Shown here one piece after another: positions 1 to 9,120 of a DNA stretch of 59,907 nt. The first letter of the stretch is position 1. Each line of letters starts with the position of its first letter. The position numbers and the translations under genes are program-made. The notes beneath the pieces are model-generated. The model ran no database searches. It worked only from the letters and a program-made list of their open reading frames with translations, and had not been told where the DNA came from. Where the stretch lies: the NCBI GenBank assembly GCA_019748235.1, contig JAIEPU010000035.1:1-59907 (forward strand), written 5' to 3'. The DNA comes from a bacterium. Its GTDB lineage: Bacteria; Planctomycetota; Planctomycetia; Kolteriales; Kolteriaceae.

Positions 1-75
1 GGAGAGGTATCGAATCACTCCTTCTCATGCTCAGAGCCGCGCAATAAAACACCAGAAATGTGGGTAAGACTCAGG

Positions 76-89
76 TCTTTAGACCCAGC
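76..89. repeat. Decayed REP-like fragment
   Basis: The 14 bases at 76-89 (tctttagacccagc) are identical to the 3' half of the left hairpin at 41077-41100. The GTAGG foot is not preserved here, so this looks like an eroded copy of the GTAG-foot palindromes found elsewhere in the window. It lies just upstream of the first gene. Confidence 0.4.
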
Positions 90-113
90 TTCGATCATTG
101 ATAGGCGAAGAAT

Positions 114-905
114 GTGACCATCCCCTCGGAACTATATTCGGCTTTTCCACCGGATGCCAATGCGCTCGTCGATTTCACTCGGCGATTCGTCGACGATCAA
201 ATGCTGAAAGAGATTGCGAACGCGGATTACGGATATCGGGTGGATGATTACTTTAAAGCATTGAAGGAGATCCGTGATTCGGGGGTAATGCCTGGCTCTT
301 TTGAGTGTTGGCCGAAAGAAGTTCTTGAGTTGACTCGTTGGAAAGAGCCTGATGAGTTAGAGGAATATGAGGAGACGATACGGCCAAAGCCTTTGAAGCA
401 TCGAAACGCCAAGGTTCGTATCCCTATTTCCCCTCGAATGAGAGGGCATCGAATTCGCCTTTTCGCTTGCGCGATTCTTTTATGGTTCGCAGAAGATGAC
501 AGTACAGTCGAGTCCACCTTGGCCCAGGCCTTGGAGAGTGCGAAATATCTCGGAGCCGAGGCGAACAGCGCGTTTGCCAGATCGCTCGCTGCTGCGGAGG
601 AGAAGTATTACTCAAGCGAACGTTGGTTTCGGGTACTCACTCTTTTGGTACTTACGCTCCGACTCCGAGTGATCGCCGATGAGCGATTGCTCCGTGAAAT
701 GACGGAATGGGTGCTAGAGGATGAATCTGAGTTTTCCAATTTTCGACGTCCCAGTCACTCCGGTGAATTACCGCCTGTTCCTTTTGGATTCGGCCTCGGA
801 TATTGGAAGAGTTTGTTCGACGAAATAGCTGAGTTTGCGAAAGCTGTTCATTCAGAGGACCTACGAGAGAAAATCACCCTGATTGCGCAGTCGGCATTTC
901 AATGA
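114..905 (+). CDS. Hypothetical protein, 263 aa
   Basis: I do not recognise this protein. It is a soluble, acidic and helix-rich chain of 263 residues with no signal peptide and no clear membrane segment. Residues about 100-135 are basic and then hydrophobic (a RIRLFACAILLWFAED stretch), followed by repeated helices, which suggests an all-alpha fold. Translation most likely starts at the GTG at 114; an ATG two bases earlier is out of frame. It stands alone, with a decayed palindromic repeat upstream and hairpin repeats downstream, as in the other orphan-gene parts of this window. Confidence 0.7.
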   Translation: MTIPSELYSAFPPDANALVDFTRRFVDDQMLKEIANADYGYRVDDYFKALKEIRDSGVMPGSFECWPKEVLELTRWKEPDELEEYEETIRPKPLKHRNAKVRIPISPRMRGHRIRLFACAILLWFAEDDSTVESTLAQALESAKYLGAEANSAFARSLAAAEEKYYSSERWFRVLTLLVLTLRLRVIADERLLREMTEWVLEDESEFSNFRRPSHSGELPPVPFGFGLGYWKSLFDEIAEFAKAVHSEDLREKITLIAQSAFQ

Positions 906-936
906 CGGGCCCGCTCAGACACCGTGGTGTGCGTGC

Positions 937-962
937 CATGCTCAAGCTCCGGCTTGAGCATG
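937..962. repeat. Perfect 11-bp hairpin, possible weak terminator
   Basis: The arms catgctcaagc (937-947) and gcttgagcatg (952-962) pair perfectly around a 4-base loop. No T-tract follows, so a rho-independent terminator is doubtful. It may be another intergenic palindromic repeat 32 bases after the stop of the upstream gene. The rest of 906-1129 holds only this hairpin and the element at 1075-1100. Confidence 0.45.
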
Positions 963-1074
963 CTGTCGCCAGAAAGGAGTTAAGGGTCGCGTCTCGCGGG
1001 ACGCGTTGCTTACAAGATTAGAGATCAACTCTCTGCTACTCGCACCTTCGGCTCTGATATGAGACCTCGCACTT

Positions 1075-1100
1075 GTCACGCAGTTGGCTGCGTGACCTAC
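1075..1100 (-). repeat. REP-like palindrome with GTAGG foot
   Basis: Read on the minus strand this is GTAGG, then an 8-bp stem TCACGCAG/CTGCGTGA with loop ccaa. It belongs to the sub-family with copies at 13936, 14796, 15484, 52473, 52721 and 59677. Bases just after it on the plus strand (ggtccag) also recur after the copy ending at 52748. Confidence 0.7.
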
Positions 1101-1129
1101 ACGCTGGTCCAGTCATTGTGGCTAAAGCC

Positions 1130-2419
1130 TTACCGCTGCTTCGTCGTCAGGTCGCTTGCCAATAATTTCACCTCAGGCGCGAACTCGTTGGCTAGAGCCT
1201 CGGCAATCTTGTCATTGCCGAGCGGTGTCCAGTGCCCGTCATCTTTGAGGTAAATCTGCTCGCCAGAGAGTGCGAGGGAAAGTGCTTTGCTTCCCGCATC
1301 GCTGTAACGAACCCCTAATTCTTGTGCGAGAGCCCGCATATCACTGACAAATGCGTGTGGCATGCCGATGTCGAAGATGATGAGCTCGGCTCCAATCTCA
1401 TGGCATCGATGCTTCAATCGCTGAAGGCTCTTCACATGAACCCGCCAACCCAATTCGTCACTTGCGGTCATCCGATACTGATGGCTTAGCGGGATGGGTG
1501 AGCCAGTGGTGTAAGTATGACGCACCGCTGCGTTCGGCCCTAAGAGAGATGTTGCCGCCTTGAGACCGTTCTTCGAGATCCATGTCAATAAGCCACGGGT
1601 GCGCAATGAGAGTTCGACTTGCTCTCTCCATGTGCGGTCAAGTCGCAGAAGGGAAGTCGGGTGGAGCCTTTTATTCGCCTCTGGAAACATGGTTGAATCG
1701 ACCGGGCTGGCGAGAAAGTGTTCTAGTTCCGATCGGGGATACCAGATCTCCGCTTCGGGAATGTCGTTCATGTGCGCGCAGAAGAAGACAACCTTTGGTT
1801 TCAGTGCGATGCCGGTCGTTTCAAAAGTGCGGAGCGCTTGCAGCGCGCTCGTCGCCTGCTGTCCGAGATTCGCACACGTGATGCCCGTCCGTTCTTCGAA
1901 ACGAGCCGCCGCTGTCTGGTCGTCGTCAACGCCATGTCCATAGATCATGCTATCTCCAAGGAACACGACGTCGGCTTGTTCAATCTCTGGACCGCGGAAT
2001 CCCTTGCTGTTCGTCCGATGTTTCCACCAATAGCCCGCCCAGTAAACGTTGTAAGTTGTGTTGGGTTTCAGTCGATAGCCGCAATGCTTGTCGGGCTGGT
2101 ACATGCCGCCCGTGTAGTGGTGGTACCGACCGTAGGCCCAATCAGCGAGTTCGCCGCGCAACAAGTGTGGATGGATCCAAAGGATGGCTTCCACGCTGGC
2201 GATGGTCGTTGTCGCCATGAAGGAGAGAAGAGTCACGAGAAATAGTGGCTTCACCTTTCCATTTCGCGCCAGATAGCAAGCGGCTCCCAAAAGCACGAGA
2301 AATGCGAAAAAGACATAGACCGCTGGCGCGAGGAACGCGCTCGTCCAAAAGTAAAGCATCAAAAGATTCAGCAAGGCGAATCCAAGGAGTGCCCTGTATG
2401 GGATTCTTGCCGGGCGCAT
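1130..2419 (-). CDS. SGNH/GDSL-type hydrolase with N-terminal membrane helices
   Basis: This 429-residue protein has hydrophobic segments at about residues 10-28, 30-50 and 58-80, then an extracytoplasmic SGNH-hydrolase domain. Visible motifs are FLGDSMIYGHGV (the nucleophile serine of the GDS block at about 155-157), a mid-block CAHMNDIPEAE and the C-terminal DDGHWTPLGN with the catalytic Asp/His pair near 393-396. The HWTPLGN pattern resembles the AlgJ/AlgX and related carbohydrate O-acyl transfer or esterase families. A membrane-anchored enzyme acting on acyl groups of an extracellular glycan is likely, but the substrate cannot be read. The ATG at 2419 is the start. Confidence 0.8.
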   Translation of the reverse strand: MRPARIPYRALLGFALLNLLMLYFWTSAFLAPAVYVFFAFLVLLGAACYLARNGKVKPLFLVTLLSFMATTTIASVEAILWIHPHLLRGELADWAYGRYHHYTGGMYQPDKHCGYRLKPNTTYNVYWAGYWWKHRTNSKGFRGPEIEQADVVFLGDSMIYGHGVDDDQTAAARFEERTGITCANLGQQATSALQALRTFETTGIALKPKVVFFCAHMNDIPEAEIWYPRSELEHFLASPVDSTMFPEANKRLHPTSLLRLDRTWREQVELSLRTRGLLTWISKNGLKAATSLLGPNAAVRHTYTTGSPIPLSHQYRMTASDELGWRVHVKSLQRLKHRCHEIGAELIIFDIGMPHAFVSDMRALAQELGVRYSDAGSKALSLALSGEQIYLKDDGHWTPLGNDKIAEALANEFAPEVKLLASDLTTKQR

Positions 2420-2731
2420 GACAAACTCCGCGAAGGAACTCGTGTAAAGGCGGGCTAATCAAGAGAGGATGGCGAGGCAGATAGGATCAGAGGAGATTTG
2501 GTGCAAGTCCATTTTTCAGCGGGGTTGGTTGCTCGACGCGATCGGGGAAAGCTCAAACCAAGGCTGAACTTATTACTCGGTCGCTGGATGTGTTGCAGGC
2601 GGGGTCGTTGGTATTGTGATTCGTTCGGTTCGGGGCTGGTTTTTCGGAACAACGGCTAACGAGACGGTCTTTGATTGGCTACCTTCGAGCAGCTTCCTAG
2701 TAAGCCAAGACCGAGATTTAGGACCTTTAGA
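2420..2731. other. Intergenic region between divergent genes
   Basis: This 312-base gap separates divergent genes and so must hold promoters for both. I see no RNA gene, no strong hairpin with a T-tract and no convincing coding frame. A TTG at 2675 is in frame with the next gene, but the stretch between it and 2732 reads as basic, unconserved-looking sequence. Confidence 0.5.
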
Positions 2732-3160
2732 ATGCAAACATTGAATCGTGAGGATATCGTTGGGAAAAGAATCAAGAACATATACCATGCCGAATGGAAT
2801 TTGGATCCAGACGGATGTGGCTATTTACCGACATATATAGAATTAGAAGATGGTATATTATTTGAATTGCAAAGCTTGATCTCTGACGGTGTTGAGCCGA
2901 TCATAAAGGTTGATATTAATAGTGTAGATGTTCATTCGACGGAAGATATTGGATTAAAAGGTTGCGTAGGGGCTATTATTTTAGAGGTCCTCGCGCCGAC
3001 TTACTGGCCGACGTTGGCTATCCAAACTTCTAATAACCTAATCATTTCCAATACAACGTTTGTTCGATTAGGAGCTTGGTGTATGGGGCCGTTTGCATCT
3101 TCAATTGAAGTGGCTCAGCTTCCAGAAGATACGGTCAATTACTGGCAGAGAGATTGGTAG
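2732..3160 (+). CDS. Hypothetical protein, 142 aa, AT-rich gene
   Basis: This is a small soluble protein with alternating hydrophobic beta-like segments (YIELEDGILFELQSL, IILEVLAPTYW). There is no signal peptide and I do not recognise the family. The ATG at 2732 (MQTLNRED) is chosen over the in-frame TTG at 2675 because the protein-like pattern begins there. Its codons visibly favour A/T in third positions (many att, tta, ata and gat), unlike flanking genes, which suggests recent acquisition. It resembles the small single-gene immunity or orphan proteins seen in accessory DNA, but that is only an impression. Confidence 0.65.
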   Translation: MQTLNREDIVGKRIKNIYHAEWNLDPDGCGYLPTYIELEDGILFELQSLISDGVEPIIKVDINSVDVHSTEDIGLKGCVGAIILEVLAPTYWPTLAIQTSNNLIISNTTFVRLGAWCMGPFASSIEVAQLPEDTVNYWQRDW

Positions 3161-3319
3161 TTATCCACAAGTTGTGCAAGAGTCGTATCGGTAACGCAGT
3201 CCTCTTCGATTTTCTTTAGGGTTTTGGCACTGAAACTCCATGTGATTAATTTGGTCGCGCCGAGAATTGGGCAAGATTAGTGGTTCTTTTGTTCGAAAAC
3301 AAATGATGGCTGAACCTTC

Positions 3320-5260
3320 TTACTTCCGCAGAAACTGCCTCTCGAGGTCACCGAGGGTAAAGCGGAGGACAGTCGGTCGGCCGTGGGGACAATGATGGCT
3401 GTCTTCGACGAGATGACGCTGGCGAAGAAGTGATTCGACTTCTTCCGGCGTCAGGGGATCGCCCGCTTTGATGGCGGCTTTGCAGGCGACCATGTGCAAG
3501 AGTTCTTCGAGCATTTGATCGCGTGAAGGGATCTTGCCGGTCTCTTCCAGACGGCAAGCGATGTCCTTGATCAGGTCCGCGGGCAAGATTCGCCGAAGGA
3601 TGGCGGGATAGCTTCGGATGAGAATGGTTCGATCGCCGAACTCCTCGATTCGAAATCCTAGCTCGGCGAGCACGTTCGCCTGTTCCATGAGCAAGCCGGC
3701 CTGTGTCGGCGTGAGATCGACCGGCTCCGGGACAAGCAACTCTTGCGACTCCACTCCCTGTTTGCCCACTCGCTGGCGCAGGCCTTCATAAAGAATCCGC
3801 TCGTGCAATGCATGCTGATCCACGAGAAGCATCCCCTCGTCCGTTTCGAGAACGATGTAGGAGTTGTGAAGCTGGATCGCGCGAATCCGTTCGATCGGCC
3901 CAACGGGGGGAGCGTCCGCGTCTTCTCGAAAGGAAGTCGGCAATGCGAATGGTTCCGCCTCCTGGCTGGGGGCGCTGTCATTCGTAAGGTCGCGCGGGAC
4001 AAGCGGAGCACGAGGACGAGCGATCGTCGTTTCCGACTCGCGATACGTCGGCTTGTAGGCCGAGGCGGGTGCATAGCTCGGTAACGACGATGGCCGTTCC
4101 GTCATGGGAACGGTCGGTGAAGAGGGAGGAGTCCAAAGACTCGGTGTCGCGGGACTGGCCGATGAGGCGTGGAGCGAGAATTCCGCGTTGATCGATTGCC
4201 GTTGCGTGGAAGTATCGGCCACCGCAAACGCGGATTCGCGGATCTTTTGCTGCCATTTGGCGGCCAGATCCGCTTGCAGGAACTTCTCGCGAATCGTCGA
4301 GAGGATTTGGCTGTAGAGTCGACGAGGCTCCTCGAATCGGACCTCGACTTTCGTCGGGTGGACGTTCACGTCGACCTGGTCGCTCGGCATGTCGATGAAC
4401 AGAAACGTGATTGGGTAACGGCCGGTGAGGAGGAGCCCGCGATACGCTTCCTGAACCGCATGGCCCAGCGAACGATCGCGGATAAATCGGCCGTTCACGA
4501 AAAGATATTGCAGCCGATTCGTCGGACGATTCACGCTTGGGTCGGCCACATACCCGTGTACTCTGATTCCATCCGCTTCCGTGCTGACGGGGAGAAGTGC
4601 TTTCGCAATTTCACTTCCGAAGAAGAGATCGATCGCGCCGCGCAGGTCCATGTCAGCCGACCGCTGATACAGCTTTCGTTCGTTGTGGGTCAGCGTGATC
4701 GATACGCCGGGATGAGCGAGGGCGACGCGGATCATCGACTCGCTGATATGTCCTAGTTCGGTTTGTTTGCTTTTGAGGAACTTTCTTCGGACCGGCACGC
4801 TAGCGAAGAGATGGCGGACTTCGATCTGCGTTCCGAACGGACAGCCACAATCGACGACCGGGCCGACCTCTCCCTGGTGAACTTCGATCGATGCGCCCGC
4901 GTCTTGATCGGCCGGCCGGCTTTGAAGACGAAAGTCGCTGACGCCCGAGATCGAAGCAAGCGCTTCACCTCGAAAGCCCATCGTGGAAACGCGGAAGAGA
5001 TCGTCGGCCGACTGAATCTTGCTGGTGGCATGGGCAGCGACGGCAAGCGGCAGATCCTCGCGCGCGATGCCGCACCCGTTATCGGTAACGCGGAGTAGAT
5101 CCCGCCCTCCCTCGAGCACGTCGATTACCACCGACGTCGCACCAGCATCGAGGGAGTTCTCGAGCAGCTCCTTTGCCACGCTTCCGGGCCGTTCGACCAC
5201 TTCGCCGGCCGCGATCTTGCCGATCACGCTGGCGGAAAGGGCTTGGATACGTGGTGTCAT
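3320..5260 (-). CDS. mutL: DNA mismatch repair protein MutL (endonuclease type)
   Basis: MutL couples mismatch recognition by MutS to strand incision and excision. The N-terminal GHKL ATPase is clear: KELLENSLDAGA (catalytic Glu31, Asn35), DNGCGI, ATSKI and GFRGEALASI. After a Pro/Ser-rich linker (about 360-450), the C-terminal dimerisation domain carries DQHALHERILYE at about 475-487. This matches the DQHA(X)2E(X)4E metal-binding endonuclease motif of MutL proteins from organisms without MutH. ACKAAIKAG and CPHGRPT are the accompanying zinc-site motifs. The start at 5260 (MTPRIQAL) is preferred over 5365 because family members begin just before the I-A-A-G-E-V block. The length of 646 aa is normal. 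No mutS lies nearby. Confidence 0.95.
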   Translation of the reverse strand: MTPRIQALSASVIGKIAAGEVVERPGSVAKELLENSLDAGATSVVIDVLEGGRDLLRVTDNGCGIAREDLPLAVAAHATSKIQSADDLFRVSTMGFRGEALASISGVSDFRLQSRPADQDAGASIEVHQGEVGPVVDCGCPFGTQIEVRHLFASVPVRRKFLKSKQTELGHISESMIRVALAHPGVSITLTHNERKLYQRSADMDLRGAIDLFFGSEIAKALLPVSTEADGIRVHGYVADPSVNRPTNRLQYLFVNGRFIRDRSLGHAVQEAYRGLLLTGRYPITFLFIDMPSDQVDVNVHPTKVEVRFEEPRRLYSQILSTIREKFLQADLAAKWQQKIRESAFAVADTSTQRQSINAEFSLHASSASPATPSLWTPPSSPTVPMTERPSSLPSYAPASAYKPTYRESETTIARPRAPLVPRDLTNDSAPSQEAEPFALPTSFREDADAPPVGPIERIRAIQLHNSYIVLETDEGMLLVDQHALHERILYEGLRQRVGKQGVESQELLVPEPVDLTPTQAGLLMEQANVLAELGFRIEEFGDRTILIRSYPAILRRILPADLIKDIACRLEETGKIPSRDQMLEELLHMVACKAAIKAGDPLTPEEVESLLRQRHLVEDSHHCPHGRPTVLRFTLGDLERQFLRK

Positions 5261-5807
5261 CCTGACGGCCGCTCCTGCGAGGAAATGGATTCGGTCAGCT
5301 TCGACCGGGCCAACGACATTCCAAATCGGCTGACCGGTCATAAGGACGTTGAAATCCCGAGCCATCGTCGCGTCAGCCGCGTCGGAGAATGTCGATCCGC
5401 TGTACGCCTCGATTCTACGGAGCCCGAAGGGAGGGAGTAAAGGTATTCAAACGGGACCGGCCCGTTCCGGTTCGCTGAGTGGACGAGCCAATGCCCTTTC
5501 TGTCCTCACGGTCGGCACAATCGGACTGCTGTGAACAACGTGCATTCCAGGCGATGTCGGCATGGTTGCGCCAGGTCGACCTTTGTCAGCGGTCGGCGAG
5601 TCTTTCCCGGCAAAGAGGATCGTGCGGGAAGAAAACGATTCCCGATATGGAGTAGGGTTGTGTGGTCTTTCCGCGTTGCCGTCCCGTCAAGTTGGCATGC
5701 GACGGAGTCACCCGTGACCAGGGGGATGGTCTTCCACCCCCGAGCTACTGCCGGATGGAACAGCCGGACCAGATTGCCAGACCACCATGACAAGGAGATC
5801 CTCAGTT
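5261..5807. other. Long intergenic region, divergent promoters
   Basis: This 547-base gap lies between divergent mutL and the BON-protein gene. No reading frame here looks protein-like and I see no RNA gene. It must contain promoters for both flanking genes, but I cannot place -35/-10 boxes with confidence. Confidence 0.45.
5790..5796 (+). promoter_or_regulatory. Ribosome binding site deciding the BON-gene start
   Basis: The purine run aaggaga lies 11 bases before the ATG at 5808 and after the earlier in-frame ATG at 5787. The later start is therefore favoured, which also places the signal peptide at the exact N-terminus. Confidence 0.6.
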
Positions 5808-6458
5808 ATGCAGCGAATCATGTGGGCACTGGCCGCCATCGCGGTCACGGGCCTGGGGAGCGTCTCGCGAGCCGATGACGCCAACGAAGCGCTGGTTGAT
5901 TCCGTCGCCAGCCAGATCAAAGAGAGCGGAAAGATCCGCGGCTATCGCCTGGATATCGAAGCGAATCACGGCATCGTGACATTGACCGGCCAGGTCAACA
6001 GTGCCGCCCAGCGTGAAGAGCTGGTCGACATGGTTCGCCATCAGCAAGGCGTGCTCGCGGTTCGTGACCGAATCGTCGTTCGCGACGGATCGGCTCAGCC
6101 CGCCAGCAACGTTCAGTTGGTGAATGACTCGGCCGTCGAGCCGACCCCGGCAGCCGCTGCCGCGCCTGCTCATGAAGGTGCCGCGGGCGTCGCTCCGGTG
6201 ATCGAGCCCGAGCCGGTATACAACTACATGGGTGGTGTTGCTCCGTTCGCGGATTCGCCGGCCATGCCTCCGTACGCTTGGCCCTCGTACACGCCATACA
6301 ACAACTTCGCGTCGATGGCGTATCAGACGCAGTATCCTTCGGGCGCTTGGCCGTTCATCGGCCCGCCGCACCCCTACCCGATGATTCCTTCGGGCTGGCG
6401 AAGCGTAAGCCTGACCTGGAAGAAGGGTTACTGGTGGATGCGGTTCAAGGCTCATTAA
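5808..6458 (+). CDS. Secreted BON-domain protein
   Basis: The 216-residue product starts with a signal peptide (MQRIMWALAAIAVTGLGSVS, cleavage near ADD). One BON domain follows at about residues 27-95, with LDIEANHGIVTLTGQVNS and the glycine-bearing turn typical of BON. A Pro/Ala/Tyr-rich C-terminal half ends in an aromatic, basic tail. BON domains bind phospholipid or peptidoglycan-associated surfaces, so an envelope role is likely. The start at 5808 is set by the ribosome site aaggaga at 5790-5796; an in-frame ATG at 5787 lies before that site. The gene is followed by a strong terminator. Confidence 0.85.
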   Translation: MQRIMWALAAIAVTGLGSVSRADDANEALVDSVASQIKESGKIRGYRLDIEANHGIVTLTGQVNSAAQREELVDMVRHQQGVLAVRDRIVVRDGSAQPASNVQLVNDSAVEPTPAAAAAPAHEGAAGVAPVIEPEPVYNYMGGVAPFADSPAMPPYAWPSYTPYNNFASMAYQTQYPSGAWPFIGPPHPYPMIPSGWRSVSLTWKKGYWWMRFKAH

Positions 6459-6572
6459 TCCTGGTCGCGCGGGGGTGATGAGAGCCGATTCCAGTTGCTC
6501 GGAGTCGTGGATCAAACGCCTGTCGGACCAATAGCCGCCGGTATCGCTCGGCGGTTGCTGAGGATCTCAAGG

Positions 6573-6600
6573 AAGCGGGGCTCGAAGTCGAGCCCCGCTT
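6573..6600 (+). terminator. Rho-independent terminator after the BON gene
   Basis: A perfect 13-bp inverted repeat (6573-6585 with 6588-6600, core gcggggctcga) is followed by tcgtttctt. A second, smaller hairpin (6610-6616 with 6624-6630, gcggcgg/ccgccgc) follows with a short T run. The remainder of the 6459-6890 gap shows nothing else. Confidence 0.85.
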
Positions 6601-6890
6601 TCGTTTCTTGCGGCGGTTTCATCCCGCCGCTTTACCTGCACGATCCGCAAGGGTTCGCCGTATTGCCATGCTTCGCTGACTCGCACTTTTCCCCTCTTTG
6701 CTAAGCGCGACAGGAACAACTTTCGGATTTCAAATAAAGTCGTGTGGAATTCCAGCAGTTCGGCCGAGCGGTGTCAGAATCGATTCGACGGAGAGTGTTT
6801 TCCCTCAAGCCATAGGGTGGAACGCCGACCATCGACTCTTTGGGGAATTGTCCAAAGCCTCATTATCTGCCGACTCGCGCGGAGACTTGC

Positions 6891-7523
6891 ATGATCGCAA
6901 CGCTGCTCTTCCTGAGCCTGAGTGTCACCTCAGCCCACTCGTACTACATGATTCTGTTTGCCTCGCAGAATGGCGATGCTCATCTCTTCCCTGAGCCGAA
7001 AACGTGCCACAACTGGGCGACATGGGTCGAAGTGGATGAAAACCACAATGTCGTCGAGCACTTCAACATCAGTTGGGTCGGGCATATCGGCGTGAAGTTC
7101 TTCTCCGGTCCGCAGTGCCCTCGCAACCTTACACTCCAGCAGACGCTAGACCGCGCGAAGAGCCGGGGCGTCTGCATGACGATGTGGGGCCCTTATTGCG
7201 TGACGGAGTGCTGCTATCAGGCCGCCAAAAGGCAATACGAGTACTTAGAAGCCGCCATCGTGAACGGGACCGCGTTCTATACCGTGCTCGATCGCTTCAC
7301 CCGTGGGAAAGACAACTGCCCCGCCTTCAACTGCATACACGCGATCACCGGTTGCAACGGAGAGATGATCAACACGCATAACAGAATCGGCAACGCCGCC
7401 GCCGAGGCAATCATGCGTCACTTCCGCCATAAGTACAACATTGGCTACTACAACCCCGCGAATGAATGGGTTTGGGATGCCGTCCGGCCGGAAGGGGACT
7501 ACTACATTCAGCGAGCCGATTGA
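6891..7523 (+). CDS. Secreted hypothetical protein, cysteine-rich, 210 aa
   Basis: Family not recognised. A short hydrophobic N-terminus (MIATLLFLSLSVTSAHS) looks like a signal peptide. The mature chain is rich in aromatics and cysteine (CHNW, GPQCP, GVCMTM, GPYCVTECCY, DNCPAFNCIHAITGC), consistent with an extracytoplasmic disulfide-bonded protein. GxxxxNTHNRIGNAAAEAIMRHF near the C-terminus is the most enzyme-like stretch. The ATG at 6891, preceded by ggagac, is preferred to the in-frame TTG at 6840. It is monocistronic, followed by a terminator at 7559. Confidence 0.75.
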   Translation: MIATLLFLSLSVTSAHSYYMILFASQNGDAHLFPEPKTCHNWATWVEVDENHNVVEHFNISWVGHIGVKFFSGPQCPRNLTLQQTLDRAKSRGVCMTMWGPYCVTECCYQAAKRQYEYLEAAIVNGTAFYTVLDRFTRGKDNCPAFNCIHAITGCNGEMINTHNRIGNAAAEAIMRHFRHKYNIGYYNPANEWVWDAVRPEGDYYIQRAD

Positions 7524-7558
7524 GGGTGAGGAGCGCTTGCAAACCGCCAACCGCTCTT

Positions 7559-7590
7559 AGGCTGGGTTTTCAAACCCAGCCTTTTCTTTG
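7559..7590 (+). terminator. Rho-independent terminator with REP-like stem
   Basis: The arms aggctgggttt (7559-7569) and aaacccagcct (7572-7582) pair perfectly and are followed by ttttcttt. The stem core, aggctggg/cccagcct, is the same as in the GTAG-foot palindromes at 40952-41145 and in the parB terminator at 32541-32570. Confidence 0.85.
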
Positions 7591-7745
7591 CGCGCATTCT
7601 GCTCCGCCAAACGACACCGCCTGCACGAACTCGTTTTGCATTTGGCACGCTCAATTCGTTGGTTTACGATGAAAATGAAAGGATGGGTGTGTTAGCTCTC
7701 GTTCCATGATGAGATGTTCCTCGAAATGAATGACGAGAGGCAATT

Positions 7746-8012
7746 ATGTATCGAATTGCTGAGCAATTGGCGAAGACCGGCAGATATGACTATATCACGG
7801 TTCATCAAAGCTGGGTGACCGCGACAGGCCGGGTCTCGAAGTGTCAGTATGTTCCCGACATCATCGGCGTTCGACTCGATGGCAAGATCGATGCGTTTCA
7901 TTTTCTGCATGCATGCGATGACTATGACAAAGTCGTGGGACGATTGCAGAAGGGAATGGAATCCTTGCCGGAAACGAACTGGGGCGACATTAATATCCTC
8001 AATGCGGATTGA
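7746..8012 (+). CDS. Small hypothetical protein, 88 aa
   Basis: An 88-residue soluble protein without signal peptide or membrane segment; family not recognised. The sequence is well balanced (DYITVHQSWVTATGR, VPDIIGVRLDGKIDAFHFL) with a beta-then-alpha look. The ATG at 7746 follows gagaggcaatt, an acceptable ribosome site. It sits alone between a terminator and a frameshifted gene, in a run of single orphan genes. Confidence 0.6.
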   Translation: MYRIAEQLAKTGRYDYITVHQSWVTATGRVSKCQYVPDIIGVRLDGKIDAFHFLHACDDYDKVVGRLQKGMESLPETNWGDINILNAD

Positions 8013-8226
8013 GGCATTTCTTGTGGGGCCAGCTCTTTGGATCTGGCACGTTTGACTGATGCTGGTCGAAAAGCTGGATCGATAGGCGCGCCGGGCGACC
8101 GAGTTGTGTTCGCGCGGGAGTGTCAATCGTTTCGGCTAGGTGGAGGCGGATGAATGGCAGCCTTGATTGATGACGTTGTCGTTCTTCCGTCCGCCGAAGG
8201 TGTCAGATAGGACGGAGTAATGATCG

Positions 8227-8839
8227 ATGAGCACTATCGCCAATCATGAACGTCGACATTCATCAGACTCCAAACGAAATCAACCAGCATTTTTTCTTCT
8301 CGTCTTCCTCGTCTCATCCATGGTGAATCAATCGTCGTCACAAGCAGAGCTTCCCGAGCTCCTCAAGGATCGGCCATGGATGCATGCCGTTCGCGACCAC
8401 GACGAATGGTGGTTTTCAGCCGAACGCCAAGTAGAAGCATTTCGCATGGGTCACCAGCTTTTCACCTTCCTTGATCTAGAAGCCGATGAATACCAAGCCT
8501 CGAGGGGTGTGATCCGACGATCGCGTCCCCGAATGAGTCAGAAAGATTTGGCTTACGTTGTTTTTGAACTTCTCAAAGGAAATGAGAATGTCGATTGGCC
8601 TCCCAGCGGAAACTTCATTCCCACGCGTACGAATTCACGCATAGAGATCGAAGGAAAGAAATATACTTGAGACGCCGGGAGAAAGGCTGGAAGACACGCA
8701 GGCCGACAAGAATGGATATGTCACAGGAACATCAGTCCAATACTTTGTCTTAGATTTTGATTCCCCCATTCCAGATGACGTCTTCAAGACCACCGCGACG
8801 GTCCGTTATCCCGAACAAGTGGAAGAAGAGATGAAATAG
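8227..8839 (+). pseudogene. Frameshifted secreted hypothetical protein
   Basis: Frame one runs from the ATG at 8227 to a TGA at 8668-8670 (147 aa) with a long-n-region signal or anchor (FFLLVFLVSSMV). From 8666 the +1 frame continues without a stop as LETPGERLEDTQ to TVRYPEQVEEEMK and ends at TAG 8837-8839. Removing one base near 8665 joins IEIEGKKY to LETPGERLED and gives a smooth protein of about 203 aa. So this is a frameshift by one extra base (or two lost), either a real lesion or a sequencing error. Function is unknown. The 12-mer ataggacggagt occurs just before (8207-8218) and just after (8836-8847) the gene. Confidence 0.65.
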
Positions 8840-9120
8840 GACGGAGTTATAGATGTAATGGATAGGCTGAGTCGCATTTCCCACCCTCCAAGATTTACCG
8901 CTCCTGCCCTAGCCGGCTGATTTCATTTGAGATCGCCGGTCCCGTCTGCGAAAACATTTTGAGCAGAGTGGCCCAGATGGGGTAGGGCGTCCACCGTGTG
9001 CGGATGTCTATGCCGACTGTCATGGATTCGCTCTTGTCTGGAAGCGGTTGCCTCCCCACGATACTTCCAGGGTGGCGATGATTGCTTCCTCCGCGAAAAA
9101 TGGCCTTCCGAGAGTCCCTG

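Noticed and set aside
8207-8847. 12-bp direct repeat around the frameshifted gene as a target-site duplication
   Set aside because: The repeat overlaps the stop codon of the gene and a likely ribosome site, and no transposase or terminal inverted repeats are inside, so insertion is not supported.
8895-9023. Minus-strand 42-codon frame (MTVGIDIRTRWTPYPIWATL...) in the gap before the alcohol dehydrogenase gene
   Set aside because: It reads plausibly as protein but is very short, has only a weak purine run upstream and no recognisable family. Kept out of the gene list until homologues are shown.
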